Shown here piece after piece: positions 44,780 to 52,774 of a stretch of 64,000 bases of DNA. Origin of the DNA: Fidelibacterota bacterium (GTDB taxonomy: Bacteria; Fidelibacterota; Marinisomatia; SCGC-AAA003-L08; TS1B11); contig SCKI01000004.1 in the NCBI GenBank assembly GCA_004124295.1, forward strand, positions 1 through 64,000. Reading direction: 5' to 3'. Under the pieces are notes generated by a model. It did no database searches, was not told the DNA's origin, and saw nothing but the letters and a program-made list of their open reading frames with translations. Both the position numbers and the translations under genes were made by a program. How positions within the stretch are numbered: the stretch's first letter is position 1; each line of letters opens with the position of its first letter.

Positions 44780-47755
44780 TTAGAATGATGCTCTGAGGGT
44801 GATGGTAAATGACTTTGGTGTCTGCAAGGTCAGGAAATCCTGTCCCCGGAAGCTGTTCAGGGCGCCGTTCCAACCGACCTCCGGATCGGGACCGGAGTAG
44901 TTGGTCCAGGTCATCAGATTATTCGCCGAAACAACCACTGTCAGATCGGTGATTGTCTTCTGCAGACCGACCATGCCCAGGAAGGGGGCCAGGCTTACGC
45001 TGGCGCTCATTTCGCGCAGTTTCACATAGCTGGCGTCTTCGAGCCAGTTGGCCTTGGAAGCACCGCCCCCGTCAGTTCTGGCGTACGCGTGGGCCGCTTC
45101 GATATACTCTGCTGATCCCACCGCCAACGTGTCAATAGGATTATCGGGGTCGGAATCCCTCAGTCCCAGTTTGACACCGAGATCGTTGCGGATGGAGTGA
45201 TTGCCGAAGCGGGCTCCGAAACGGGCGGTGATGTTGTTGATCACATGACCCTGCTTCGTCTCCAGCAGAGCATACAGATTGAGGAACCCGAATAATTTCA
45301 GATTGCCTGACAACGACCCATACATCTTCGGAAGCGGGTTGCCCTGAGCGTAGCGGCCATCACCTGCGACACCAGAAGTTTCCAGTGAATCATCCTTGAT
45401 ATCGACACCGTCGTAGCGCCCGTCGGAATCGAATTTCGCGCCCAAGACTATGGGCAGATAGAATTCGTACTTGGGCAGACCCTCGGTAATCACATTGACA
45501 TCGAAGCCGTCGAAGATTGGCGGCGCGCCATCCAGGTCGATGACTTTGTTCTGCTGCCAGGTACCGGTAGCCGTGATGTCCAAGCGGTTTCTGGGGCTGC
45601 TGAAGGGGGTCAACTGGACGAGTATTTCATACCCGCTGCCCTCTACTTTGCCAACATTGAAGGGTACCGAGCTGGCGGTCTTGCCGGTCGAGGGCGCGTT
45701 ACGCCTTCCGACGATGGAATTCTCGGCATTCACCTTAAACATGGTGGCCTCAATGGAAATAATACCAAACAGCTCGGCATCAATGCCGATCTCGGTCTCC
45801 TTCACGCGCTCAGGCTCGATGGCATCATTGCCGATGGCGCTGAGCACGCCGCCGACGCCGACACCGCCTTCTTCAGCTTCCCACAGCAGCGGGATGCCGT
45901 CATCCAGGCCGGGGAGCACACCGGTTTCGCCGTAGGCGAAGCGGAATTTGAGCATGTTAAACAGACTTGGCAGGATACCCAGTTGATCCGCCCGCCAGGC
46001 GAACCGGGCGGCAGGATAGGTTACGGTTTCGGCTTCGGCGCCGATAGTGCTGGCAAAGTCCTGCCGTATGGAAAGGGTCGCAAAGAACTGGTTGCCCAGG
46101 CTGATTTCCTCGCTAAGCAGAATCCCTGATTCCCGGCGGTGGCTGAACACCTCATCAATTGAGGTTAATTCGGAACCGGCGCCCAAATTCATGATCAGGC
46201 TGGTCAAATAGTCTGTTTTGCTGAGGAAAACCCGCCGGTAGCGCCGGTCGAAGTTCTGCGAGGTAATGCTGGTGGTCGACTGGATGCCGCCCAGGTTAGC
46301 CGTAAAACTGGCGCCCACATTGGCGGTAAACTGCTGCACTTGGCGCACAGTCGCATAGCGCCTCCCCCTCGTGCCGATGGAACCATACCTGAAATCAGGT
46401 GACTTGGTGTTGTCAATCCGCACATTCGAATCGTCCAGGCCGAAGGTGGCGTTAAATGCCAGGCCGCTCAGCATGGGCGTATCCGGGAAGGGGCGAAAGC
46501 GACCCTGGATTGAACCTACAAAGCGCTGCGATACCGTAATGTCCTCGATGGCGGCAATGGCCGCACTGTCAAGGAAGACGTAGGAATTAGCGAATAGCAA
46601 CGTGTTGCCGAGCCAGCCGAAGGTATTGTTGTCGTTCTCCGGCCGGGTGATCTCATTGAGGGTGTAGCCGGTCGAGATGCTGAGGCTCAGGGCCGCGCTG
46701 GGGAACACATCCATATTGGCGCGCACCGAGCGGCGGTCCATATAGTTGTTGGACACGGTCTTGAGAATGCCTTCCTCGTAGCGCCGGTCATATGATATGT
46801 AGTAGCGTGCCGCGGCGTTGCCTCCGGTGATACTGATATTCCGGCCCTCGATTACGCCGCCGTCCGGACTGAAGATATTATTGACATCTTCCCAGGTTTC
46901 GGCATCTTTGCGCTCATAAAAATACGACTGCTTGTTGGTGCCCGAGACCTGCTTGTAGGTGACGTTGAAGTTTTTGCCGACACCGGAGGTCATCTTGCCC
47001 TTTTTAGTCGTGATCAGGATAACCCCGTTGGAACCACTGGTTCCGTAGGAGGAAGCTGCGGCCGGCCCCTTGAGGATTTCAACAGTCGCAATGTCCTCAG
47101 GGTTGAGGTCGGCCAGTGTGCTGGTCCCCTGCCCGCCAACGTAGTTGAATTTCAATTCAGAGTGGTCGGCACGGACACCGTCTATATAAATGACTGGCTG
47201 CTCGTTGCCGTTCAGGCCGCCACCGGACCGGACGTCGAAGCGGAAGCCGCCGCCTATGTTACCGGAGGCTTTTTTGATATCCACGCCGGCCGTCTTGCCC
47301 CGCAGCAACTGCGAGAAGTCCTGGTAAGAGTTGATCGCGGTAAGCGCCTCAACGTCTACCCGAGCGACGGCGACTTCGGCAACAGCCTTGGACCGGCTGG
47401 ATCCCAGACCCGTCACCACGATCGTTTCACCCTGGAATACATCCTGATCCAAGGCAATGGACATGTTGGAAGTGTTGTCGCCGGGACTGAACTCCCTCGT
47501 CTGCCGTTTGTAGCCGATGAAATTAATGACCAACGTGAAGTCGGCGGTGGCCACATACACGATACTGAACATGCCGTCCAGATCAGTGGCCGCGCCCACC
47601 GTTGAATTCTGCACGAATACATTGACGCCGGCCAGCGGCTGGCCGGATGAAGCGTCAGTGACCTGGCCCTGGATTTCCTGGGACTGTGCTGACAGCCCTG
47701 AAATCATAAAAGCCAGGAGCAGTCCTGCTAATTTAGGAATAGTCGAATTGCGCAT
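44780..47755 (-). CDS. SusC/RagA-family TonB-linked outer-membrane transporter
   Basis: 991 residues. Signal peptide (about 1-24), carboxypeptidase-like domain (GQVTDASSGQPLAGVNVFVQ, about 28-110), plug (DFSQLLRGKTAGVDIKK, VIYIDGVRAD, TVEILKGPAAASSYGTSGSNGVI) and barrel ending in ITLRASF with a terminal aromatic residue for BAM recognition. First gene of the SusC-SusD-SusC-SusD operon. CAGGAG precedes the ATG. It is clearly divergent in sequence from the second SusC (40112-43423), so the pairs probably handle different ligands or different parts of one. Confidence 0.92.
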   Translation of the reverse strand: MRNSTIPKLAGLLLAFMISGLSAQSQEIQGQVTDASSGQPLAGVNVFVQNSTVGAATDLDGMFSIVYVATADFTLVINFIGYKRQTREFSPGDNTSNMSIALDQDVFQGETIVVTGLGSSRSKAVAEVAVARVDVEALTAINSYQDFSQLLRGKTAGVDIKKASGNIGGGFRFDVRSGGGLNGNEQPVIYIDGVRADHSELKFNYVGGQGTSTLADLNPEDIATVEILKGPAAASSYGTSGSNGVILITTKKGKMTSGVGKNFNVTYKQVSGTNKQSYFYERKDAETWEDVNNIFSPDGGVIEGRNISITGGNAAARYYISYDRRYEEGILKTVSNNYMDRRSVRANMDVFPSAALSLSISTGYTLNEITRPENDNNTFGWLGNTLLFANSYVFLDSAAIAAIEDITVSQRFVGSIQGRFRPFPDTPMLSGLAFNATFGLDDSNVRIDNTKSPDFRYGSIGTRGRRYATVRQVQQFTANVGASFTANLGGIQSTTSITSQNFDRRYRRVFLSKTDYLTSLIMNLGAGSELTSIDEVFSHRRESGILLSEEISLGNQFFATLSIRQDFASTIGAEAETVTYPAARFAWRADQLGILPSLFNMLKFRFAYGETGVLPGLDDGIPLLWEAEEGGVGVGGVLSAIGNDAIEPERVKETEIGIDAELFGIISIEATMFKVNAENSIVGRRNAPSTGKTASSVPFNVGKVEGSGYEILVQLTPFSSPRNRLDITATGTWQQNKVIDLDGAPPIFDGFDVNVITEGLPKYEFYLPIVLGAKFDSDGRYDGVDIKDDSLETSGVAGDGRYAQGNPLPKMYGSLSGNLKLFGFLNLYALLETKQGHVINNITARFGARFGNHSIRNDLGVKLGLRDSDPDNPIDTLAVGSAEYIEAAHAYARTDGGGASKANWLEDASYVKLREMSASVSLAPFLGMVGLQKTITDLTVVVSANNLMTWTNYSGPDPEVGWNGALNSFRGQDFLTLQTPKSFTITLRASF

Positions 47756-48773
47756 GCGTTTCTCCTGCGTTATCGGAATGGTTCGGAACTACAGTTGTTG
47801 TTGAGGGGAATACCTGCATCACAGCTTCTGCATGGTAAAATCCACACCGCTGCACCTGAGCATTACCCTGACGGATTTCTCTCTCAGCATCCGCCTGCTA
47901 ACTAACTTTCAAGCCTGTTTGAGCAAGAGGGAAAATCGGAACGAGCAGAATCCCAATCGCTCCAACAAGCTGTTTTAACATTCACCCTGATCTCCCTTAT
48001 CAGTCAGCAAGTAAAAAAACCGTGAGCTTATGGCTCCCAGCATCGAAAAGAGATAGTGTATCCTCAGCCCTCATTGGAGCCTTGGTCAGGGTCGACTGCC
48101 GTCCCTCAGTGAAAGTCTCGAGACCTCCACCGCCAAGCTCACTCAACCGGGCCAGGTGCCCAGCTCCGGCAGGGACACTGTGGGGGATCCCACCGGATTT
48201 GGTGCTCGACACATAATCACGCGCTCAATTTTACCTTCACCCATTGCCGCACGAAACCGCCAATGACCGCTAAATCGGCCTGACCATGATTCGTTTCTGC
48301 ATGACCCGCTAACTCGTTAAGTCCGACTCCCCTGTCAAACTCGCCCCGGTCTCCAACCTCAGTCGGCAAAACCGGCGCTGTCGGGCACTCTGCGCCACTC
48401 AATAGGATAGATTGGAAGCGTAACTACTCCCCAAGCGATAATACAGCTATTATGAGCAAAAAACCAACCCAAAAAAGGTCGCACCCGGTCCCCCGGTGGA
48501 GATTTGTCCCTTTCTGAGAGACAAGATGGCGCCGGCGCAAGTTGAGATAATGACGGTTCCATGACAAATTGGTAACTATTGGCGGCCTCTCACCGGCGAA
48601 CTTGATCCCGCGCCAGGCGTTATCGCCAAATGGCGACTGATTGCCCCGCTTACCATTATAAATACAGGTGTCCTACGAGCCCCGCGCGGCAACATTATCT
48701 GCCGGTAATGGTGGCGGGCGGCCGCTTCTCCGGGATGATAACCCGAATTTGCCGGAGCGGCGCCGGGACCAGG
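47756..48773. other. 1-kb intergenic region, no gene recognised
   Basis: It separates the SusCD operon start from the end of the ABC-exporter operon and must hold the SusCD promoter. Short minus-strand open frames at 48217-48402 and 48000-48212 have no recognisable domain or convincing start, and could be remnants of one decayed gene. No sigma-54 motif or GNCTCA palindrome was found here. Confidence 0.4.
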
Positions 48774-49544
48774 CTAAGGATTCTTCTCAAATAGCGCATC
48801 GGGCAGCCCTGTGTTGATGCGATATTTGGAGAAGGTAATGACCGCCTCACCCGCTCTGGGAATCTCCGGCGACCGATCCGGCGGCATTCCTGCCTGTGGC
48901 AGGTCCGGGCCGGTCAGCTCCCTTCCGGCGCCCCGGTTGTGGCGGCCGCCGGCCCTCATCAGCGCCGCGCCGATGTTGAACTTCACCCGCGTCTCCGTTG
49001 GCAAAAAAATGCCTGGCGCCGACTCACCATGGTCGATGGCCACCCTCAGCACCTCTTCGCCGTCCACTCTCGTTCTGATATCCCGCACCACCCAGCGGGT
49101 CGTATCCACGGTGATTTCAGTCACCAGCCGTAGATCGCCGGCCATTTCCTTCTCGCCGCGAATCACCAGGCAGGGACAACCGGCGCCTGCCGGGGCGCTG
49201 ACCAGTTCCACGTTCTGCAGGTTCCCCAAAAGGGTGTCGGGCGACATGAAGATACCGTTGCGGGGCACGATGGCAAAACCCCGGGCCTTGAGGCTGATCT
49301 GGTCCGGCTGCCTGAAACTGAAGGTCATCCGTTTGGGACGCATGCGCAGCCGGGGAAAATCGAGGGTCACCCGCAGTTGGACCTGATAGTCCTCCACCCG
49401 GGCGAACTGGCTGCGCAGACTGTCGAGCACCCGGCTCACAGCGGGGCTGAGGGCCGGCTGGCTGGCGGCAGTCTCCGGGTCCTGGCCGCTGGCGGAGAGG
49501 GTTCCCGCCAGCAGCAGCGCTAGGGCCGGCAATCTGCGGCTCAT
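48774..49544 (-). CDS. LolA-like periplasmic protein of the ABC exporter operon
   Basis: 256 residues with a signal peptide (about 1-20, ASGQ cleavage). A LolA/LppX-like region (about 35-185) has LDSLRSQFARVEDYQVQLRVTLDF, MTFSFRQPDQISLKA, VTEITVDTTRWVVRDIRT and FLPTETRVKF, the half-barrel strands of outer-membrane lipoprotein-sorting proteins. The C-terminal 60 residues include a disordered GGRHNRGAGRE part. It probably binds a hydrophobic cargo. Its ATG overlaps the permease stop (ATGA), tying it to the exporter. Confidence 0.75.
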   Translation of the reverse strand: MSRRLPALALLLAGTLSASGQDPETAASQPALSPAVSRVLDSLRSQFARVEDYQVQLRVTLDFPRLRMRPKRMTFSFRQPDQISLKARGFAIVPRNGIFMSPDTLLGNLQNVELVSAPAGAGCPCLVIRGEKEMAGDLRLVTEITVDTTRWVVRDIRTRVDGEEVLRVAIDHGESAPGIFLPTETRVKFNIGAALMRAGGRHNRGAGRELTGPDLPQAGMPPDRSPEIPRAGEAVITFSKYRINTGLPDALFEKNP

Positions 49545-50383
49545 GTCATGATATCCTTGCGGTTAAAGACAATGTATGACAGGCCAATAAACACCCCGGC
49601 ATACCCGACGATATAGGCGATACTCGTGCCCACATCGCTCCAGGGGATAGGATCGTCAAAGGCGTACCGCCAGACCCTGAAATGGTAGGTCAGCAGATTC
49701 GTCTGCAGCCAGGCCAGCGCGTCGAGCTCCAGCACCGACAGCACCGAGGCCACAATCAATATTGCCAGGGTGCCGACGATGGGACCGACGGCGTTGGTCA
49801 CCAGCACGGACAGCAGAAAGGTCAGCGTGACGACGGAGAGCATCATCAGCATGGCGAACAGGTAGGCCAGAGCGAACCTCCCCAGGGCGATGTCCCAGGG
49901 CAATATCAGTATGCCTGTTCCATCAATGATAATTATGTCCCCCAGCCCGAGCCAGAGGCTACCGATGCCCAGGCTCAGCAGACCCAGCCAGGCCACCAGC
50001 AGGGATGAATAGGTCGCCGCCGCCAGCAGCTTGGCCGTCAGCACCTGGTTCCGGCTCACTGGCCGGGTCAGGTAGATGCGGAAGGTGCCGGCCGTGCCCT
50101 CACCGGCCACCGCATCACCGGCCCCCAGGGTAATCAGAAAGGGTATGTGAATGAACAGGGCGAACATGAGGATATGGCTGGCCCACAAGCCGTTGGCCAG
50201 GTTGCCGGTCATCAGGAAGTCGTCCCCCAGCTGGTTGGCCAGGTTACGCTGAATCTCGGACCCGCCCACGGAAAAGCCCCACATGGCCAGGGGCACCACC
50301 ACCGCGAGGGCGCCGAATCCGATATAGGTCCTCAACTTGCTGAAGGTCTTGATGCACTCGTTGATATACAGGCGCCAAAGCAT
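49541..50383 (-). CDS. ABC-2 type transporter permease
   Basis: 280 residues with six membrane helices and the ABC-2 layout: a large loop after TM1, the GTAGTFRIYLTRPVSRNQVLTAKLLA coupling-helix region (about 90-115), and a C-terminal helix. It shares one base with the ATPase gene (TGATG). Substrate unknown; such NatAB-like or GldA-like exporters carry peptides, lipids or antibiotics. The LolA-like partner hints at a lipid-type cargo (inference). Confidence 0.87.
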   Translation of the reverse strand: MLWRLYINECIKTFSKLRTYIGFGALAVVVPLAMWGFSVGGSEIQRNLANQLGDDFLMTGNLANGLWASHILMFALFIHIPFLITLGAGDAVAGEGTAGTFRIYLTRPVSRNQVLTAKLLAAATYSSLLVAWLGLLSLGIGSLWLGLGDIIIIDGTGILILPWDIALGRFALAYLFAMLMMLSVVTLTFLLSVLVTNAVGPIVGTLAILIVASVLSVLELDALAWLQTNLLTYHFRVWRYAFDDPIPWSDVGTSIAYIVGYAGVFIGLSYIVFNRKDIMT

Positions 50384-51306
50384 CAGCCGGCCATCTCCTT
50401 GCTGCCGAACAGGGACAGGAAATAGTCCTCCAGATTGGAGACCGGGTGCATGGAGAAGACCTCCACCCCGGCTGCGGTGAGGGCTTGCAGCACCTTGGGC
50501 CGTTGATCGTAGGCTACCCGGAAGCGCAGGCCTCCCTGGCGGTCGTCAATTTCGGTCACGAAGGGGAGCCCGGCCAGCACCTGCCGGACCTGCTCCGGCG
50601 GTTGGGCCTGCAGCTCGGTGAGGGTGGCCGCTTCGGCGGAGAGGAACTGCTTCACCGGCCCCGACACCAGCAGCTTGCCTTCGTTGAGCACCGCCATACT
50701 GGTGCAGATCTGCTCCACCTCGTTCAGCAGATGGGAGGAGAGGAACACCGTCATCCCCTCCTGCCGCACCAGGCCGAGGATCATGCCGCGAATCTCGTGC
50801 ATGCCCTGGGGATCGAGACCGGTGGACGGCTCGTCCAGAATGAGCAGCTGTGGCCGGTGCAGGATGGCCTGGGCGATGCCGAGGCGTTGCTGCATGCCGT
50901 GGGAGTATGTTTTCACCGCATCGTTGCGGCGGTCGTCCAGCCCGACCAGCGCCAGCACTTCCCGGCAGCGGGCCTCGTCCACATTCTCATGCAGACGGGC
51001 CAGCATCTTCAGGTTGGTCAACGCCGACAGGTTGAGGTAGAAATCGGCCTTCTCGACCAGGGCGCCGATCTTGCCCAGATAGCGGGGATAGTTTTTCGAG
51101 ATAGGCTCCCCGAAGCAGAACACCTCGCCGCCGCTGGGCTTGATGAGGGAAAGGAGCATGCGGATGGTGGTGGTCTTGCCTGAGCCGTTGGGCCCCAGGA
51201 AGCCGAATATTTCACCCTGTTCGATTTCCAGGGAGAGATTATCGACGGCCAGGCGCTTACCGTAGCGCTTGGAGAGGTTGGCCGTGGCAAGGATAGGGCC
51301 GGGCAT
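50383..51306 (-). CDS. ABC transporter ATP-binding protein (CcmA/NatA-like)
   Basis: 307 residues. Walker A GPNGSGKTT (about 39-47), Q-loop region SLIKPSGGEV, signature YSHGMQQRLGIAQA in place of LSGGQ, Walker B LLILDEPSTGLDP and switch His in SSHLLNE. The last 90 residues form the regulatory domain typical of drug/lipid ABC-2 exporters. First gene of the ATPase-permease-LolA-like operon. Confidence 0.92.
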   Translation of the reverse strand: MPGPILATANLSKRYGKRLAVDNLSLEIEQGEIFGFLGPNGSGKTTTIRMLLSLIKPSGGEVFCFGEPISKNYPRYLGKIGALVEKADFYLNLSALTNLKMLARLHENVDEARCREVLALVGLDDRRNDAVKTYSHGMQQRLGIAQAILHRPQLLILDEPSTGLDPQGMHEIRGMILGLVRQEGMTVFLSSHLLNEVEQICTSMAVLNEGKLLVSGPVKQFLSAEAATLTELQAQPPEQVRQVLAGLPFVTEIDDRQGGLRFRVAYDQRPKVLQALTAAGVEVFSMHPVSNLEDYFLSLFGSKEMAG

Positions 51307-51475
51307 GGGGGAAATTTAGGGGCACGAGAAGACTAATCGGGGAGGGTTCCGGCCGGTGTGGGAGATGAATGCGGGCCAGTCAGCAGCAGGCTTTACAGCG
51401 TTCCACGAGAGGATTTAGCAGGGGGATTATTGCCGTGAGTATTGGGGGAAAAACGTGGCACGAGATATTACGCCC

Positions 51476-52033
51476 TTAGGGGCACCTAAAAGGGCAACCT
51501 GCCCCCAGGTTGAGTGCAAGCCAAGGTATGAGCATATCCGCCGCGCGGGACTCATTCTTATACCGCCAGTCACCAATTAATTGCAATCTAATACGGATAT
51601 ATGTGCTGGATTTAGTCTCATATTGGTAGGCATTTATTGACCACCCTCCCATATCCGCTCCACCGCTTGTCGTATCTGAATAAGGACCTTGGGCTGCCTC
51701 GTCGATAAGGTTATACATGCTCAATAAAGTATCCGCATTTACAGTCCACAGGTAGGTTTTGTTGTGTGCGTACTTGTCAAGGAGTTCCCTCTCAGAATAT
51801 TCTCCAGATTTCTTCGGCTTCCAGGGTTCATCCGCAACGTCACCATAGCGGTAGCTATACACATCCCCCCTCCGGTCCATGTACGCGCCATAATTGGTAT
51901 ACCCCCAAGCCCAATTGGTACGGTTGTACTCAAACAATATTTCCTGACCGATCTCTTCTGGCTGGAACAGCGAGCAACCGGTTAGCGTGAAAATCATCAC
52001 GAGCGAGAAGCGGCTTATATAACGTGTGGCCAT
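51476..52033 (-). CDS. Lipoprotein of unknown function
   Basis: 185 residues. Lipoprotein signal with lipobox LTGC (Cys20), then a beta-rich, aromatic-rich domain (NWAWGYTNYGAYMDRRGDVYSYRYGD, later GPYSDTTSGGADMGGWSINAYQY and IRIRLQLIGDW). No family recognised. GGAG lies six bases before the ATG. Monocistronic; lies between the ABC operon and the GNAT gene. Confidence 0.75.
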   Translation of the reverse strand: MATRYISRFSLVMIFTLTGCSLFQPEEIGQEILFEYNRTNWAWGYTNYGAYMDRRGDVYSYRYGDVADEPWKPKKSGEYSERELLDKYAHNKTYLWTVNADTLLSMYNLIDEAAQGPYSDTTSGGADMGGWSINAYQYETKSSTYIRIRLQLIGDWRYKNESRAADMLIPWLALNLGAGCPFRCP

Positions 52034-52169
52034 GACGGACTCCGCGAATGTCTTTGGCCGGCAAGTTAAAGGATGCGCACTATTTTGGCAAGTGGGGGCT
52101 GATAATAACCCGCTGCAGACCGGTCGCCGCCCCCTTGTGAGGCCGCCTCACCCTGCCTAGCTTGGGGCC

Positions 52170-52700
52170 ATGGCCGGCCGGCAGATTCTCACCACCACCC
52201 GCCTGATCCTCCGGGAGCTGACCGCTGGCGACCTCCCTTTCGTGGCCGATATACTGGCCCACCCGGAGGTGATGGCCCATTACCCCGACTGGATCGTCGC
52301 AGAGGGGCCCCAGGCCTGGCTCGACAGGCAGCTCCAGCGCTACACCGGCGACGGCTACGGCCCCTGGCTGGCGCTGCGGTTGGAAGATGATGCGCCGGTG
52401 GGGCAGATCGGGCTGGCCAGACAGGATGTCAACGGCAGTTGGGAGACGGAAGTCGGCTACCTGCTCCAGCGTCCCTTCTGGGGCCACGGCTATGCCACCG
52501 AAGGGGCCGCCGCCTGCATCCGCTATGGGCTGGAAACCTTGGGCTGTTCTCGCATCGTGGCGCTGATCCGGGCAGAGAATCGCCCTTCACAGGCAGTGGC
52601 GGAACGGCTGGGGATGGACCAGGACGGCACCGCCCTGCACGCCGGACTGGAGCACCGGGTCTATGCGACCCGTGTGGCGCCGGAGCTGGGGGGCCGCTGA
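52170..52700 (+). CDS. GNAT acetyltransferase (RimJ/RimL-like)
   Basis: 176 residues, Acetyltransf_3 type: TTRLILRELTAGDLPFV start, GDGYGPWLALRLEDDAPVGQIGL strands, and the acetyl-CoA motif LLQRPFWGHGYATEGAAACIRY (R/QxxGxG/A region), then IRAENRPSQAVAERLGM. Acetylates an amine acceptor that cannot be predicted. It overlaps no neighbour and is flanked by convergent genes. Confidence 0.88.
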   Translation: MAGRQILTTTRLILRELTAGDLPFVADILAHPEVMAHYPDWIVAEGPQAWLDRQLQRYTGDGYGPWLALRLEDDAPVGQIGLARQDVNGSWETEVGYLLQRPFWGHGYATEGAAACIRYGLETLGCSRIVALIRAENRPSQAVAERLGMDQDGTALHAGLEHRVYATRVAPELGGR

Positions 52701-52774
52701 AGGAAACTTTCCCTCGGGCAACCTCGCTGCTCCAGCCGCACTAACCCCGTATGGCCCCTATTTATATAGGGCTC

